From positions 1 to 36,954 of the forward strand of contig CADCUZ010000077.1 of NCBI GenBank assembly GCA_902806015.1: a stretch of DNA of 36,954 nt. Reading direction: 5' to 3'. Below are positions 23,193 through 31,982 of the stretch, piece after piece; the first letter of the stretch is position 1, and each line of letters starts with the position of its first letter. Below the pieces are notes generated by a model that saw only the letters and a program-made list of their open reading frames with translations, did not search any database and was not told the DNA's origin. Source of the stretch: an uncultured Rubrobacteraceae bacterium. GTDB lineage: Bacteria; Actinomycetota; Rubrobacteria; Rubrobacterales; Rubrobacteraceae. A program made the translations under genes and the position numbers.

Positions 23193-23888
23193 ATGAAGGT
23201 ACGAGAACTGCACGACCTGGGCCTCACGCCGTCCGAGGCCGGTCGCCTCCAGAAGGATCTCGCCCCGAAGGTCGTCGCGGGACCGCACCTGGATCTCTCC
23301 GGAGTAAGCCACGTCGCCGGGGCCGACGTCTCGACGGAACGAGACAGGGCCTACGCGACGGTCGTCGTTTTGGACTTCCCCGGGCTCTCGCCGGTCGAGG
23401 TGCGGGGGTTCGAGACGGAGCTCTCGTTTCCCTACGTGCCGGGGTTGCTCGCCTTCCGGGAGATACCGGCGGTGGCGGGCGCGCTGGAGAAGATTCGGAC
23501 CCCGGTAGACGCCGTGATCTTCGACGCCCAGGGCCTCGCCCACCCGCGTCGGATGGGGCTCGCTTCGCACCTCGGGCTCTTCCTCGACGTCCCGTCCGTC
23601 GGGTGCGCCAAGACCCGCCTGGTCGGCACGCACGAGGAGCCCGGGTCGGAGAAGGGAAGCGCCACCGACCTCGTCCACCGGGGCGAGGTCATCGGCAAGG
23701 TGCTGCGAACGCGGAGCGGGGTCTCGCCGGTCTACGTCTCCGTCGGGCACGGAGTAGACCTCCAGGGTGCTGTCGAGCTGGTCCTCGCCTGCTCCCCGAA
23801 GTACCGCCTGCCGGAGACGACCCGCCAGGCCCACAACGCCGCGAACCGCCTGCGCCGCGGCGAGCCCATGGAAGGGGCGCTCTTCTAG
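23193..23888 (+). CDS. nfi: Endonuclease V (deoxyinosine 3' endonuclease)
   Basis: 231 residues. The catalytic metal ligands are visible: Asp in AGADVSTERD, Glu in PYVPGLLAFREIP (which also carries the wedge Tyr of the PYxPG motif), Asp in VIFDAQGLAHPRRMGLASHLGL, and His in RQAHNAANRLRRGE. The usual DGHG reads DAQG here, while the adjacent AHPRR is intact. The enzyme nicks DNA 3' to deoxyinosine and other deaminated bases, and so starts alternative excision repair in the cytoplasm. ATG at 23193 has only a weak ribosome-binding site. It is a single gene preceded by a T-tailed hairpin. Confidence 0.93.
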   Translation: MKVRELHDLGLTPSEAGRLQKDLAPKVVAGPHLDLSGVSHVAGADVSTERDRAYATVVVLDFPGLSPVEVRGFETELSFPYVPGLLAFREIPAVAGALEKIRTPVDAVIFDAQGLAHPRRMGLASHLGLFLDVPSVGCAKTRLVGTHEEPGSEKGSATDLVHRGEVIGKVLRTRSGVSPVYVSVGHGVDLQGAVELVLACSPKYRLPETTRQAHNAANRLRRGEPMEGALF

Positions 23889-24202
23889 GTCTCAGCACGC
23901 TCCGGACTGCGCTCTGCGCGGATAATCCCGAACCCCGCCACGCAGATGGACCCGCATAAACCAGAACATGGAGAGCAGCTTTCAGGCGGCGGGCTGAGAG
24001 AAGCCCGGCTTGGGTTTGGTTGCTGCCGGAGGTCTCGACGTTCGTTCCGCGGGCTTGAACGGGACAGAAGGGACGATTTTTCGGCCGTCTGGCCGGGTAG
24101 CGCCGGTGCTGAATGGGTGCTAAGTTACCCCAAAGGGGGCATCCGGGATCGTGGGTGCCGCGGAGATCGAGGCTAAGAGAGCTTTTCGGGAAGGGGAATA
24201 TC
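23889..24202 (+). other. Leader region of the ABC transporter operon
   Basis: 314 bp without a protein gene. It holds a perfect hairpin CGGGCT-gagaga-AGCCCG (23990-24007) and a CCCC-aaa-GGGG hairpin near 24130. The GGCTGAGA string invites a TPP riboswitch reading, but the other conserved TPP segments are missing. No clear promoter was chosen. Confidence 0.4.
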
Positions 24203-25918
24203 TTGCCAAGAGTCAGGGGCATCGGCCCGATTAACCGTCGCGACTTCTTGAAGCTGGGCGGCGCCGGACTGGCGGGCGCCACGCTGCTTGGGGTGGCCGG
24301 TTGTGGCGGGGAGCAGGTCGGCAGCGGTGGGGGCGGCGGCAGTGGCGGCGGTGGCGGCGGTGGCACCTTCACCTACGGCCGCGGCGCGGACTCCGTCTCG
24401 CTCGACCCCATCCACGCCACCGACGGCGAGTCTTTCGTCGTCACCCGCCAGATCATGGACACGTTGCTGGCCTTCGAGCCCGGCACCACGAACCCGGTCC
24501 CTGCTCTGGCCACGGAGGTGCCGCAGCCGGAGGACGGCGGCCGGCGCTACACGTTCGACATTCGAGAGGGCATCAAGTTCCACGACGGAGAGCCGCTCAA
24601 CGCCGAGGCAATCAAGTTCAACTACGACCGCTGGCAGGACACGAAAAACGAGTACCACACGGGCGGCGGCAACCAGAGCTCCAACTTCGCTTACTACTCG
24701 GTCATGTTCGGCGGCTTCGACGACGACTCCTTTATAGAGAGCGTCGAGGCGCCCGACGACACGACACTGCGCTTCACCCTGCGCGAACCGCTCGCGCCGT
24801 TCGTGCGCAACGTGGCGATGAGCGCGTTCGCCATCGCCTCGCCCAAGGCGATCGAGGAAGACGTCGAGGGGCTCTGGCAGAAACCCGTGGGTAGCGGGCC
24901 GTTCCGGTTCGAGTCCTGGAGGCGGGGCTCCGAGGTGCGCCTCAAAGCCAACGAGGACTTCTGGGGCAAGGACCTCCCGCCCGAGGTGGGGGGCGGCGGT
25001 CCCAACGTGGATCGGATCGTCATCCGGTCTATCCCGGACAACGCGGCGCGCGTGGCGGCCCTCAGCGGCGGCGAGCTCTCCGGCGCCGACGGGCTGACCC
25101 CGGAGGACGTGCCGACCGTCGAGGAGAACGAGGGCCTCAAGGTTCTCACCCGTCCGCCGCTCAACATCGCGTACCTGGCGATGAACTGCCAGAAGGAGCC
25201 CTTCACCGACCCGCGGGTGCGGCGGGCGATGAACTACGCCATTAACAGGCCCGAGATCGTGGAGGCCTTCTTCGGAGACACCGGGCAGGTGGCCTCGAAC
25301 GCCATGCCGCCCACGGTGCCTTACTTCCGCGAGGCGACCGAGCCCTACCCTTACGACCCCGACGAGGCGAGGCGTCTGCTCGAGGAGGCCGGCCTCGGCG
25401 ACGGCTTCGATATGGAGCTGTGGTACATGCCCATACCGCGCCCGTACATGCCGGACGGCAGGGGCGTGGCGCAGGCGATGCAGGGGGACCTCGAGGAGGT
25501 CGGCATCAACGCCAAGCTCGTCACCCGCGAGTGGGGCACCTACCTGGAGCAGACGGGCACCGGCGCGCACGACGCGGCGATGCTCGGCTGGTCCGGCGAC
25601 AACGGGGACCCGGACAACTTCCTGAACGTGCTGCTCTCGAGCACCAGCGCCACCGAAGAGGACGCCCAGAACATCGCCTACTACAAGAACCCCGAGCTCG
25701 ACGATCTGCTCCGGCAGGGCGCGACCACGGTGGACGAGAACGAGCGCCGCAGACTCTACGAGCAGGCACAGGAGATCATCTACAACGACGCCCCCTGGGT
25801 CTGCATCGAGTACGCAGAGGTGCCCCTGGGCTACCAGGCCGACGTCGAGGGCGTCACGCCGAACCCGGTCGGCAACGAGGAGTTCAACGCCGTCAGGTTC
25901 ACCGGCGGGGGCGCGTAA
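24203..25918 (+). CDS. ABC transporter substrate-binding lipoprotein, family 5 (oligopeptide type)
   Basis: 571 residues from TTG 24203 with GGGAAGGGG upstream. The N-terminus carries a twin-arginine motif (NRRDFLKLGG) and a lipobox ending at Cys34 (LLGVAGC), so it is predicted to be Tat-exported and lipid-anchored. A Gly/Ser-rich linker follows. The family 5 signature is RYTFDIREGIKFHDGEPLNAEAIKFNYDRW near residue 115, followed by VGSGPFRFESWRRGSEVRL. Family 5 proteins bind peptides, nickel, glycosides or other organic ligands outside the cell and feed the two permeases encoded next. Ligand unknown. A hairpin in the 61-bp gap after the stop may uncouple its level from that of the permeases. 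Confidence 0.93.
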   Translation: MPRVRGIGPINRRDFLKLGGAGLAGATLLGVAGCGGEQVGSGGGGGSGGGGGGGTFTYGRGADSVSLDPIHATDGESFVVTRQIMDTLLAFEPGTTNPVPALATEVPQPEDGGRRYTFDIREGIKFHDGEPLNAEAIKFNYDRWQDTKNEYHTGGGNQSSNFAYYSVMFGGFDDDSFIESVEAPDDTTLRFTLREPLAPFVRNVAMSAFAIASPKAIEEDVEGLWQKPVGSGPFRFESWRRGSEVRLKANEDFWGKDLPPEVGGGGPNVDRIVIRSIPDNAARVAALSGGELSGADGLTPEDVPTVEENEGLKVLTRPPLNIAYLAMNCQKEPFTDPRVRRAMNYAINRPEIVEAFFGDTGQVASNAMPPTVPYFREATEPYPYDPDEARRLLEEAGLGDGFDMELWYMPIPRPYMPDGRGVAQAMQGDLEEVGINAKLVTREWGTYLEQTGTGAHDAAMLGWSGDNGDPDNFLNVLLSSTSATEEDAQNIAYYKNPELDDLLRQGATTVDENERRRLYEQAQEIIYNDAPWVCIEYAEVPLGYQADVEGVTPNPVGNEEFNAVRFTGGGA

Positions 25919-25979
25919 GATCCGGTCCCCGAGCGGGCGAGTTCGTCTCTCACCCGCCCGTAGCGGAGGTTCGTAAGAG

Positions 25980-26981
25980 CTGACGACTTACATCGGACGC
26001 AGGATCCTGCAACTAATCCCCGTGCTCCTCGGGGTGTCCGCCATCGTGTTCGTCATGGTGCGGGCGATACCCGGCGACCCGGCGCAGATACTGCTCGGCC
26101 AGGCGGCGACGCCCGGACAGGTCGCCGACGTGCGGGCGCGGCTCGGGCTCGACCAGCCGCTGCCCACCCAGTACCTGCTGTTCCTCAGGGACGCGTTGAC
26201 CGGCGACCTCGGCGACTCCCTGGTCCTCGGGCAGCCCGTGACGGCCGTGCTGCTGGAGCGGTTCCCCGCGACGCTGGAGTTGACGCTCGCGGCGCTCCTC
26301 TTCGCCGTGGCGATTGGGGTACCCGTCGGCGTGATAGCGGCGGTTCGCCAATACTCGCTCGTTGATAAGATCACCTCGGTCGTGGCCCTTGCCGGCGTCT
26401 CGATGCCGGTCTTCTGGCTCGCGCTAGTGCTGGTCGTGGTCTTCACGGTGCAGGTGAACTGGTTGCCGTTTCCGGGCAGGGTCGGGGTCGACGTGGGGTT
26501 CACGAGCTACACCGGGCTCTACCTGCTGGATACCTTGATCACGCTCAACTTCGTCGCGTTCTGGGATGTGCTGAAGCACCTGATTCTTCCGGCCATCGCG
26601 CTGGGCACGATCCCGATGGCGGTCATCACGCGCATGACCAGGAGCAGCATGTTGGAGGTGATGGGCGAGGACTACGTGCGTACCGCCCGCGCCAAGGGCG
26701 TCGTGCCGTGGCGGGTCGTCTTGCGTCACGCCTTGAGGAACGCCATGCTGCCCACGATCACGGTCATCGGGCTGCAGTTCGGCCTCCTGATGGGCGGGGC
26801 GATCCTCACGGAGCTCATCTTCGGCTGGCCCGGCGTTGGCCAGATCGCGATCGAGTCCATCTACCGGCGGGACTACGCCATGATCCAGGGCGTAGTCCTT
26901 TACGGGGCGGCGTTTTTCGTGCTGGTGAACCTACTCGTGGACGTGCTCTACGCGGTCCTCGACCCAAGGGTGAGGTTATAG
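25980..26981 (+). CDS. ABC transporter permease, DppB/OppB type (probable CTG start)
   Basis: 333 residues if started at CTG 25980. Family members begin with a short arm and first helix, and here TTYIGRRILQLIPVLLGVSAIVF is in frame but has no ATG, GTG or TTG before residue 15. An in-frame TAA at 25974-25976 limits the start, and GGAGG lies at 25965-25969. A GTG at 26022 would remove the arm. Six helices are visible. The binding-protein-dependent transport motif EDYVRTARAKGVVPWRVVLRHALRNAMLP contacts the ATPase. It forms the channel with the permease whose ATG is 1 nt after this stop. Confidence 0.88.
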   Translation: MTTYIGRRILQLIPVLLGVSAIVFVMVRAIPGDPAQILLGQAATPGQVADVRARLGLDQPLPTQYLLFLRDALTGDLGDSLVLGQPVTAVLLERFPATLELTLAALLFAVAIGVPVGVIAAVRQYSLVDKITSVVALAGVSMPVFWLALVLVVVFTVQVNWLPFPGRVGVDVGFTSYTGLYLLDTLITLNFVAFWDVLKHLILPAIALGTIPMAVITRMTRSSMLEVMGEDYVRTARAKGVVPWRVVLRHALRNAMLPTITVIGLQFGLLMGGAILTELIFGWPGVGQIAIESIYRRDYAMIQGVVLYGAAFFVLVNLLVDVLYAVLDPRVRL

Positions 26982-26982
26982 G

Positions 26983-27918
26983 ATGGCCGAGGCGCGACTG
27001 CCCAAGGACTCCGGCGGAGGTCCATTAGGGGGGCAGGACCTCGCCGCACCAGCGACGGTCCTGACGCGGAGCCGGTGGTCCGACGTCCGCCAGATCTTCG
27101 TGAGCAACCGCTTGGCCCTATTCGGGCTGGTCGTGATCGCGCTCTTCGCCTTAATGGCGATCTTCGCGCCCTTGCTCGCCCCCTACGACCCCGTGAGGGA
27201 TCAGGCCCTCTCCGAGCGGTTCGCGGGGCCGAGCGCGGAGCACCTGCTGGGCCAGGACGAGCTGGGGCGGGATATTCTCTCGCGCATCATCTACGGCGCG
27301 AGGATCTCCCTCACGGCGGGCCTGGCCGCGGTCGCCTTCGCGACGGTGGGCGGCACCATCGTCGGCCTGATCGCTGGCTACGCCGGCGGCTGGGCGGACG
27401 CGGTGTTGATGCGTCTGATGGACGTGCTGCTGGCCTTCCCGAGCATCCTGTTGGCGATAGTCATCGTCAGCATCCTCGGCCAGGGCCTCACCAACGCCCT
27501 GCTCGCCGTCGGTATCATCCTGCTGCCCCAGATGGCCCGCGTGGTCCGCTCGGCGGTGATAAGCGTCCGCGAGCGCGACTACGTGGAGGCCGAACGGGCC
27601 GTGGGCGCCTCCGGCTACCGGATCGTCTCTTCGGCCATCCTCCCGAACAGCATGGCGCCCCTGATCGTGCAGGCCACCCTGGCCCTGGCGACCGCAGTCC
27701 TGGATGTCGCCGCGCTCTCTTTCCTGGGCCTGGGGGCTAGGCCGCCCTCGCCGGAATGGGGCGCGATGCTGACCGACGCTTTCCGCAGCGGCTTCGGGGT
27801 TTTCACCGAGGGCCAGCACGCCATAATTTTTCCCGGCCTCGCCATCGCCCTCTCTGTTCTCGCCGTGAACTTCATAGGGGACGGCCTGCGCGACGCCCTG
27901 GACCCCCGCCGGCGCTAG
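26983..27918 (+). CDS. ABC transporter permease, DppC/OppC type
   Basis: 311 residues. A hydrophilic N-terminus is followed by the first helix (LALFGLVVIALFALMAIFAPLLAPYDP) and the family segment HLLGQDELGRDILSRIIYGARISL. The ATPase-contacting EAA loop reads RDYVEAERAVGASGYRIVSSAILPNSMAPLI. LSFLGLGARPPSPEWGAML is typical of DppC proteins. It pairs with the preceding permease and the family 5 lipoprotein. No ATPase gene (DppD/DppF type) follows in the window, so the energy-coupling subunits must come from elsewhere. A sortase gene begins 65 bp later. Confidence 0.93.
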   Translation: MAEARLPKDSGGGPLGGQDLAAPATVLTRSRWSDVRQIFVSNRLALFGLVVIALFALMAIFAPLLAPYDPVRDQALSERFAGPSAEHLLGQDELGRDILSRIIYGARISLTAGLAAVAFATVGGTIVGLIAGYAGGWADAVLMRLMDVLLAFPSILLAIVIVSILGQGLTNALLAVGIILLPQMARVVRSAVISVRERDYVEAERAVGASGYRIVSSAILPNSMAPLIVQATLALATAVLDVAALSFLGLGARPPSPEWGAMLTDAFRSGFGVFTEGQHAIIFPGLAIALSVLAVNFIGDGLRDALDPRRR

Positions 27919-27947
27919 AAACCCCCGCTTTCGCGGTCGTCCCGGCG

Positions 27948-27975
27948 TTGTTTTGTGACGCGGGGGCTGTATCAT
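27948..27975 (+). promoter_or_regulatory. Candidate promoter of the sortase gene
   Basis: TTGTTT (27948-27953), a 16-nt spacer and TATCAT (27970-27975) lie so close to the GTG at 27984 that transcription would begin at or within 2 nt of the start codon, giving a leaderless mRNA. No ribosome-binding site is present between them. Confidence 0.45.
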
Positions 27976-27983
27976 ATCCCTCC

Positions 27984-28691
27984 GTGAGGAGCAGACCTTA
28001 CGGGTCCTGGACCCGCCATGAGAGAGCATCGACCCCCTCCCGGGGCGGGCGCGCTTCTTCGCGCGCACCGGGCCGCGACGCGGCGCGCGACCGGCGCCTT
28101 ACCCGCGGTTTTTCGGGCGGCCCGCACTACGACCGACTGCTGCTGGTGGCCGGGGTGGTGCTCGTGCTCTTCTCCGCCGGGCTCGTCTTCGCCGACGTGC
28201 GCGAGGCTGGCAAGGCGGTCTCTGCGGCGCCCACAGACGAAGCCATGACGCTCACCGTGCCGAGCATGAAACGGGTCAAAGAGGTTCCCGTCTACGGCGA
28301 ACCTACCGGCGAAGCGGACGCGCTGCACGACGGCACGTTTCACGTAAACGGGACCGGCTTCCCGTGGCAGGACGAGGCCAACGTCTACATCGCCGGCCAC
28401 CGCATCGGCTACCCGCGCACCGACAGCTTTTTCGTTTTCTGGGACCTGAACAAGCTCAAAAACGGCCAGCGGATCCTGCTAACCGACTCCGAGGGCACCA
28501 AGTACGTCTACAAGGTCTTCGACCGCCGGGTAGTGGGGCCCAACAAGGTCTCGGTCAAGAAGCCCATCGAGGGCAAGAACATCGTCAGCCTCCAGACCTG
28601 CACCCTTCCCAACTACTCGCACCGCCTGATCGTGCAGGCCGAGCTCGTGAAGACCCTAATGACCCCGGTAGATCAGGCAAGCGCCGGGTAG
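27984..28691 (+). CDS. Class E sortase
   Basis: 235 residues from GTG 27984. A basic N-terminal arm rich in Arg, Ser and Pro is followed by one membrane helix (RLLLVAGVVLVLFSAGLVFA) and an extracellular sortase domain. The catalytic triad is visible: His in NVYIAGHRIGYP, Cys in VSLQTCTLPNY and Arg in SHRLIVQAEL. Class E enzymes of actinobacteria cleave LAXTG-type sorting signals and attach proteins to peptidoglycan or assemble them. No protein with a sorting signal is encoded in the window. The gene looks leaderless and is separated from the ABC permease by 65 bp. Confidence 0.88.
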   Translation: MRSRPYGSWTRHERASTPSRGGRASSRAPGRDAARDRRLTRGFSGGPHYDRLLLVAGVVLVLFSAGLVFADVREAGKAVSAAPTDEAMTLTVPSMKRVKEVPVYGEPTGEADALHDGTFHVNGTGFPWQDEANVYIAGHRIGYPRTDSFFVFWDLNKLKNGQRILLTDSEGTKYVYKVFDRRVVGPNKVSVKKPIEGKNIVSLQTCTLPNYSHRLIVQAELVKTLMTPVDQASAG

Positions 28692-28694
28692 GCC

Positions 28695-29558
28695 TCAGGG
28701 CTTCGGGCGGCGATCCGGGCCGCCCGTGTCAGGCGCCGGGTTCGGGTTGCGTGCTTTTAGCGAGTACATGAGAGGTATGCGAGGCGTGCTCTCCGGCAGC
28801 CTGTAGGTGTCGAAGCCGGACTTCTCTAGGATCGGCCAGCGGGGGAAGAGCGTGTAGTCGTGCTCGTGCAGGAACTCCAGGACGAGGCCGGCCTCTATAA
28901 GCGCGGTGACGACATCCGAAAGGGTGTGGTTCCACTCGTAAGTGAGGTTGTTGGTGGTTTCGGCGGCGAGGTCGGCGTAGGTGCCGGGCTCGTCCCAGAC
29001 CTGCGGCTCCTCGCTGTGGAAGTAGTCGTGCTCGACGGTCAGGTCGTCGTCGCCGAAGACGTTGGCGAAAGGGTGGAACTCCGCGAGGTAGAGGAAGCCG
29101 CCGGGCCGGATGAGCCGCGAGACCACCCCCGCCCACCGCCCGACATCCGGCAGCCAGTTGAGGGCACCGAGGCCGGTGTACACCACGTCGAAGGTCCGAC
29201 CGCCAAGGGCTTCCGACGCCGCGTACACGTCCGAGCGGACGAACTCCGCGTCGAGCCCGAGGTCGGCGGCGAGCTTGCGGGCCGCCCCGACCGCGGGCTC
29301 AGAGAAGTCCAGGCCGGTGACGCGGGCGCCGCGGCGGGACCAACCCAAGGTGTCCTTGCCGAAGTGGCACTGGAGGTGGAGGAGCTCCTTTCCGGAGACG
29401 TCGCCCATCTCCGCAAGCTCGAAGGGGCGGAGGTGCTCCTCGCCGGCCTTGAAGGCGTCCACACCGTAAAAGTGGCCGCCGACGTGGATCGGAACGCGCT
29501 CGTCCCAGTTGGCTCTGTTGGTCTCACGCCACTGATCTTGCCAGGCGTCCTTGGTCAC
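28695..29558 (-). CDS. Class I SAM-dependent methyltransferase
   Basis: 287 residues from GTG 29558, preceded by GAGGAGG. It begins MTKDAWQDQWRETNRANWDERV. The SAM-binding motif I reads ELLHLQCHFGKDTLGWSRRGARVTGLDFS (about residues 57-85), followed by an acidic motif II, a VVYTGLGALNWLPD strand and RLIRPGGFLYLAEFHP. The C-terminal part is a lid region specific to this group of methyltransferases. Substrate unknown. It converges on the sortase gene with only 3 bp between stop codons. Upstream lies a decayed acetyltransferase gene. Confidence 0.88.
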   Translation of the reverse strand: MTKDAWQDQWRETNRANWDERVPIHVGGHFYGVDAFKAGEEHLRPFELAEMGDVSGKELLHLQCHFGKDTLGWSRRGARVTGLDFSEPAVGAARKLAADLGLDAEFVRSDVYAASEALGGRTFDVVYTGLGALNWLPDVGRWAGVVSRLIRPGGFLYLAEFHPFANVFGDDDLTVEHDYFHSEEPQVWDEPGTYADLAAETTNNLTYEWNHTLSDVVTALIEAGLVLEFLHEHDYTLFPRWPILEKSGFDTYRLPESTPRIPLMYSLKARNPNPAPDTGGPDRRPKP

Positions 29559-29628
29559 GGGGGCCTCCTCGGGGTGGGGGTCGGAATCGTGTATTGGTCC
29601 CGGGCCGTTGCGGGCGGCTTTCGCGGGT

Positions 29629-29860
29629 TCAGAAGTTGGGTCGGTAGCGGACTGTGGCGTCGACCGGGTCGTCCTTTTCTCGCGGCCGGACCGCCCGAGG
29701 CCGCGGCTTTCGTAGAGGCGCTGGGCGCGGGCGTTGTCTGCCTGCGTGCGTCCAGCGCTGCGCGCATCCGTAGCCCCAAAACGCGCCGCGGAGAGCACCG
29801 CTTCGACCAGCTCTCCGCGGGCCCGAGGTCCGCCGGTTCCCCCAGCGTTCCGCGGGACCG
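29629..29860 (-). pseudogene. Remnant of a GNAT acetyltransferase gene
   Basis: Pieces of the C-terminal half of a GNAT protein can be read in order on the minus strand but in different frames. RARGELVEAVLSAARF is the helix after the acetyl-CoA loop, then WGYGCAQR in a second frame. ADNARAQRLYESRGL, the family's classic beta-to-helix signature, is back in the first frame, and KDDPVDATVRYRPNF with a TGA at 29629-29631 is in a shifted frame after an A-run. At least three frame changes are needed and the N-terminal half is missing, so the gene is dead. Sequencing error would have to occur several times to explain it otherwise. Confidence 0.7.
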
Positions 29861-29864
29861 ACTT

Positions 29865-31811
29865 TCACCGGTCTCCCAGGTTCTCCACGTGGACGGGGTC
29901 CACGTCGTCCGCGAGGTCGAAGCCGAAGATGCGAGAGTAGAAGAACAGCTCGCCGTCCAGCGCCCGCTTGATGTTCTCGGCGCGGCGGAAGCCGTGCTGC
30001 TCGCCCTCGAAGGGGACGTAGGCGACCGGCAGACCTTTGGCCTTGAGGGCTTCGAACATCGCCTGTGCCTGGTTCGGGGGGACTACCTCGTCTTCGAGGC
30101 CCTGGAAGAAGATGACGGGGCAGGAGAGCCCTTCGGTGTGGTGGATCGGGGAGCGTTCCCGGTAGATGTCGGCGCGTTCCGGGTAGGGCCCGATCAGGCG
30201 GTCCAGGTAGCGCGACTCGAACTTGTGGGTCTCCTCCGCCAGCGCCGCCGCGTCGCTGACGCCGAAGTGGCTCGCGCCCGCCGCGAATGTGTCCCGGAAC
30301 GTCAGGGCGCAGAGGGTCGTGTAACCGCCGGCGCTGCCGCCCGCGATCAGCAGTCTCTCGCCGTCCACCAGACCTTTATCCGCGAGATACTTCGCCCCGT
30401 TGGCGCAGTCGTCCACGTCCACCACACCCCACATACCGTCCAGCCGCCGCCGGTACTCGCGCCCGTAGCCGGTCGAGCCGCCGTAGTTCACGTCGAGCAC
30501 GGCGAAGCCGCGGCTCGTCCTGTGCTGTATCTCAAGATCAAGGCTCGGCAGGGTCATCGCGGTCGGGCCGCCGTGGCTGAGGACGAGCAGCGGCGGGAGC
30601 TCGCCTTGCGGCGCAACATGGCCTTTGTTCGTCGGCGGGTAGAAAAAGCCGTGGGCCGTCAGGCCCCCCCCCGTCGGGAACTCCACAGTCTCCGGGGCGG
30701 AGAGGTAGCCGGGGTCTACCCCGAGGTCGCCCGAGCGGCGCAGGACCTCGCGCTCGCCCGTCTGCAGGTCGAGGCGCACGACCGAGTGAGGCTCTGTCGG
30801 AGAACCGGCGATAAACACAAGTTCGCCGGAGGCCTCGTCCGAGCGGAGGAGGCTGATGACGGAGTACGGCGTCTTAACCTCGGCCAGCTCCCCGGTCTCG
30901 GTCTCGAGAACGCCGAGGTGGAACACGCCGCGCTCTATGGGGGCGCACGCTATCCGCGTCGGGGAGAGGAAGGCGTAGGTGGACGTACCGAGGACCCACT
31001 GCGGAAGACCGAACTCGGCCTCCATCGGGCAGAGCGGCTCGACCACGCCCCCGCGCAGCCGGTATAGGTTCCACCAGCCGGTCCGGTCGGAGACGAAGTG
31101 GAGCGTGCCGTCCGGGGACCACTCCGGCTGGAAAACGGACTCGTCGGGGCCGCCCGTTATCCTCTCGGCTCCCACCGGCATACCGTCCTCGCCCAACCCG
31201 GCCGTCCAGAGCTCCGTGCCGTCCCACGGCATGTTGGGGTGGTTCCAGGCGAGCCACGCGAGGCTCCGTCCGTCGGGGCTCAGGCGGGGCGAGGAGTAGA
31301 AGTCGTTGCCGGAGACGAGCACCCGCTGCTCCCCGCCGTCTTTCAGGCTGATACCGACGATCTCGTTGGCGGGCTCCTCGCCGTCGCCCGTGTGGTCCTC
31401 GCGCACGGCGACCAGGCGGTTTCGGGGCGCGTCCACTACCATGTCCGCGTAGCGCCGATCATCCTCGGCCGTGAGCGGTTCCGGCACACCGGCGGGGGAC
31501 GCGGAGTAGATCCTCCCGTCGGCGAAGTTCGAGAAAAAGACCGTGCCGTCGTGGACTACGAAGTCGCCGCCGCCGTACTCGTGGACGCGGGTCCGGGCGT
31601 TGAACGGCTGGGGGGTGACGTCCCGGGTGCCGCCGTCGGAGGAGCGGTGGACGACGACGCTGCGTCCCCCTTCGCCGGGCCGGCCTTCGATCCAGTAGAC
31701 GCCGCTGCCGTCGAGGGCCGTGCCCTTCAGGCCGACGACGCCCTGGACGATGAGGTCCGAGGAGATCGGGGACCTCCACGAACCGTAGGCTGTAATCTCG
31801 GGTTCCGTCAC
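29865..31811 (-). CDS. S9 family prolyl oligopeptidase-type peptidase
   Basis: 648 residues from GTG 31811 with GGGAGGT upstream. The N-terminal half is a beta-propeller with repeated blades (SPRLSPDGRSLAWLAWNHPNMPWDGTELW, FQPEWSPDGTLHFVSDRTGWWNLY). The C-terminal alpha/beta hydrolase domain carries the nucleophile in IAGGSAGGYTT, Asp in FFQGLEDEVVPP and His in PFEGEQHGFRR. This is the layout of acylaminoacyl/dipeptidyl peptidases, which cleave short peptides inside the cell. There is no signal peptide. It is a single gene upstream of the GNAT remnant. A long plus-strand frame over this gene is its antisense shadow. Confidence 0.93.
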   Translation of the reverse strand: MTEPEITAYGSWRSPISSDLIVQGVVGLKGTALDGSGVYWIEGRPGEGGRSVVVHRSSDGGTRDVTPQPFNARTRVHEYGGGDFVVHDGTVFFSNFADGRIYSASPAGVPEPLTAEDDRRYADMVVDAPRNRLVAVREDHTGDGEEPANEIVGISLKDGGEQRVLVSGNDFYSSPRLSPDGRSLAWLAWNHPNMPWDGTELWTAGLGEDGMPVGAERITGGPDESVFQPEWSPDGTLHFVSDRTGWWNLYRLRGGVVEPLCPMEAEFGLPQWVLGTSTYAFLSPTRIACAPIERGVFHLGVLETETGELAEVKTPYSVISLLRSDEASGELVFIAGSPTEPHSVVRLDLQTGEREVLRRSGDLGVDPGYLSAPETVEFPTGGGLTAHGFFYPPTNKGHVAPQGELPPLLVLSHGGPTAMTLPSLDLEIQHRTSRGFAVLDVNYGGSTGYGREYRRRLDGMWGVVDVDDCANGAKYLADKGLVDGERLLIAGGSAGGYTTLCALTFRDTFAAGASHFGVSDAAALAEETHKFESRYLDRLIGPYPERADIYRERSPIHHTEGLSCPVIFFQGLEDEVVPPNQAQAMFEALKAKGLPVAYVPFEGEQHGFRRAENIKRALDGELFFYSRIFGFDLADDVDPVHVENLGDR

Positions 31812-31982
31812 GCCTGGGCACCTCCCGGTCATACTGTGTGGTGGCGATGATAGCAAGGGCCGCGGGGCACGGCTTCAGGCCCGCCGGCTCCCGAGGCAGG
31901 ACCCCCGAGGCCCGGGAGTTGTAGGGGCGCGGGGGTGGCGGCCGGCACGAGCCTCGCGGGCGTCCTCGCCCCCCGGCGGGGA

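Noticed and set aside
23980..24140. TPP riboswitch upstream of the ABC transporter, suggested by GGCTGAGA
   Set aside because: The other conserved TPP segments are absent and the GGCTGAGA is part of a simple hairpin.
28860..31067. Plus-strand open frame of 735 codons
   Set aside because: It runs antisense to the methyltransferase and peptidase genes and the GNAT remnant. Its product has no family motifs and reflects high-GC codon bias of the opposite strand.
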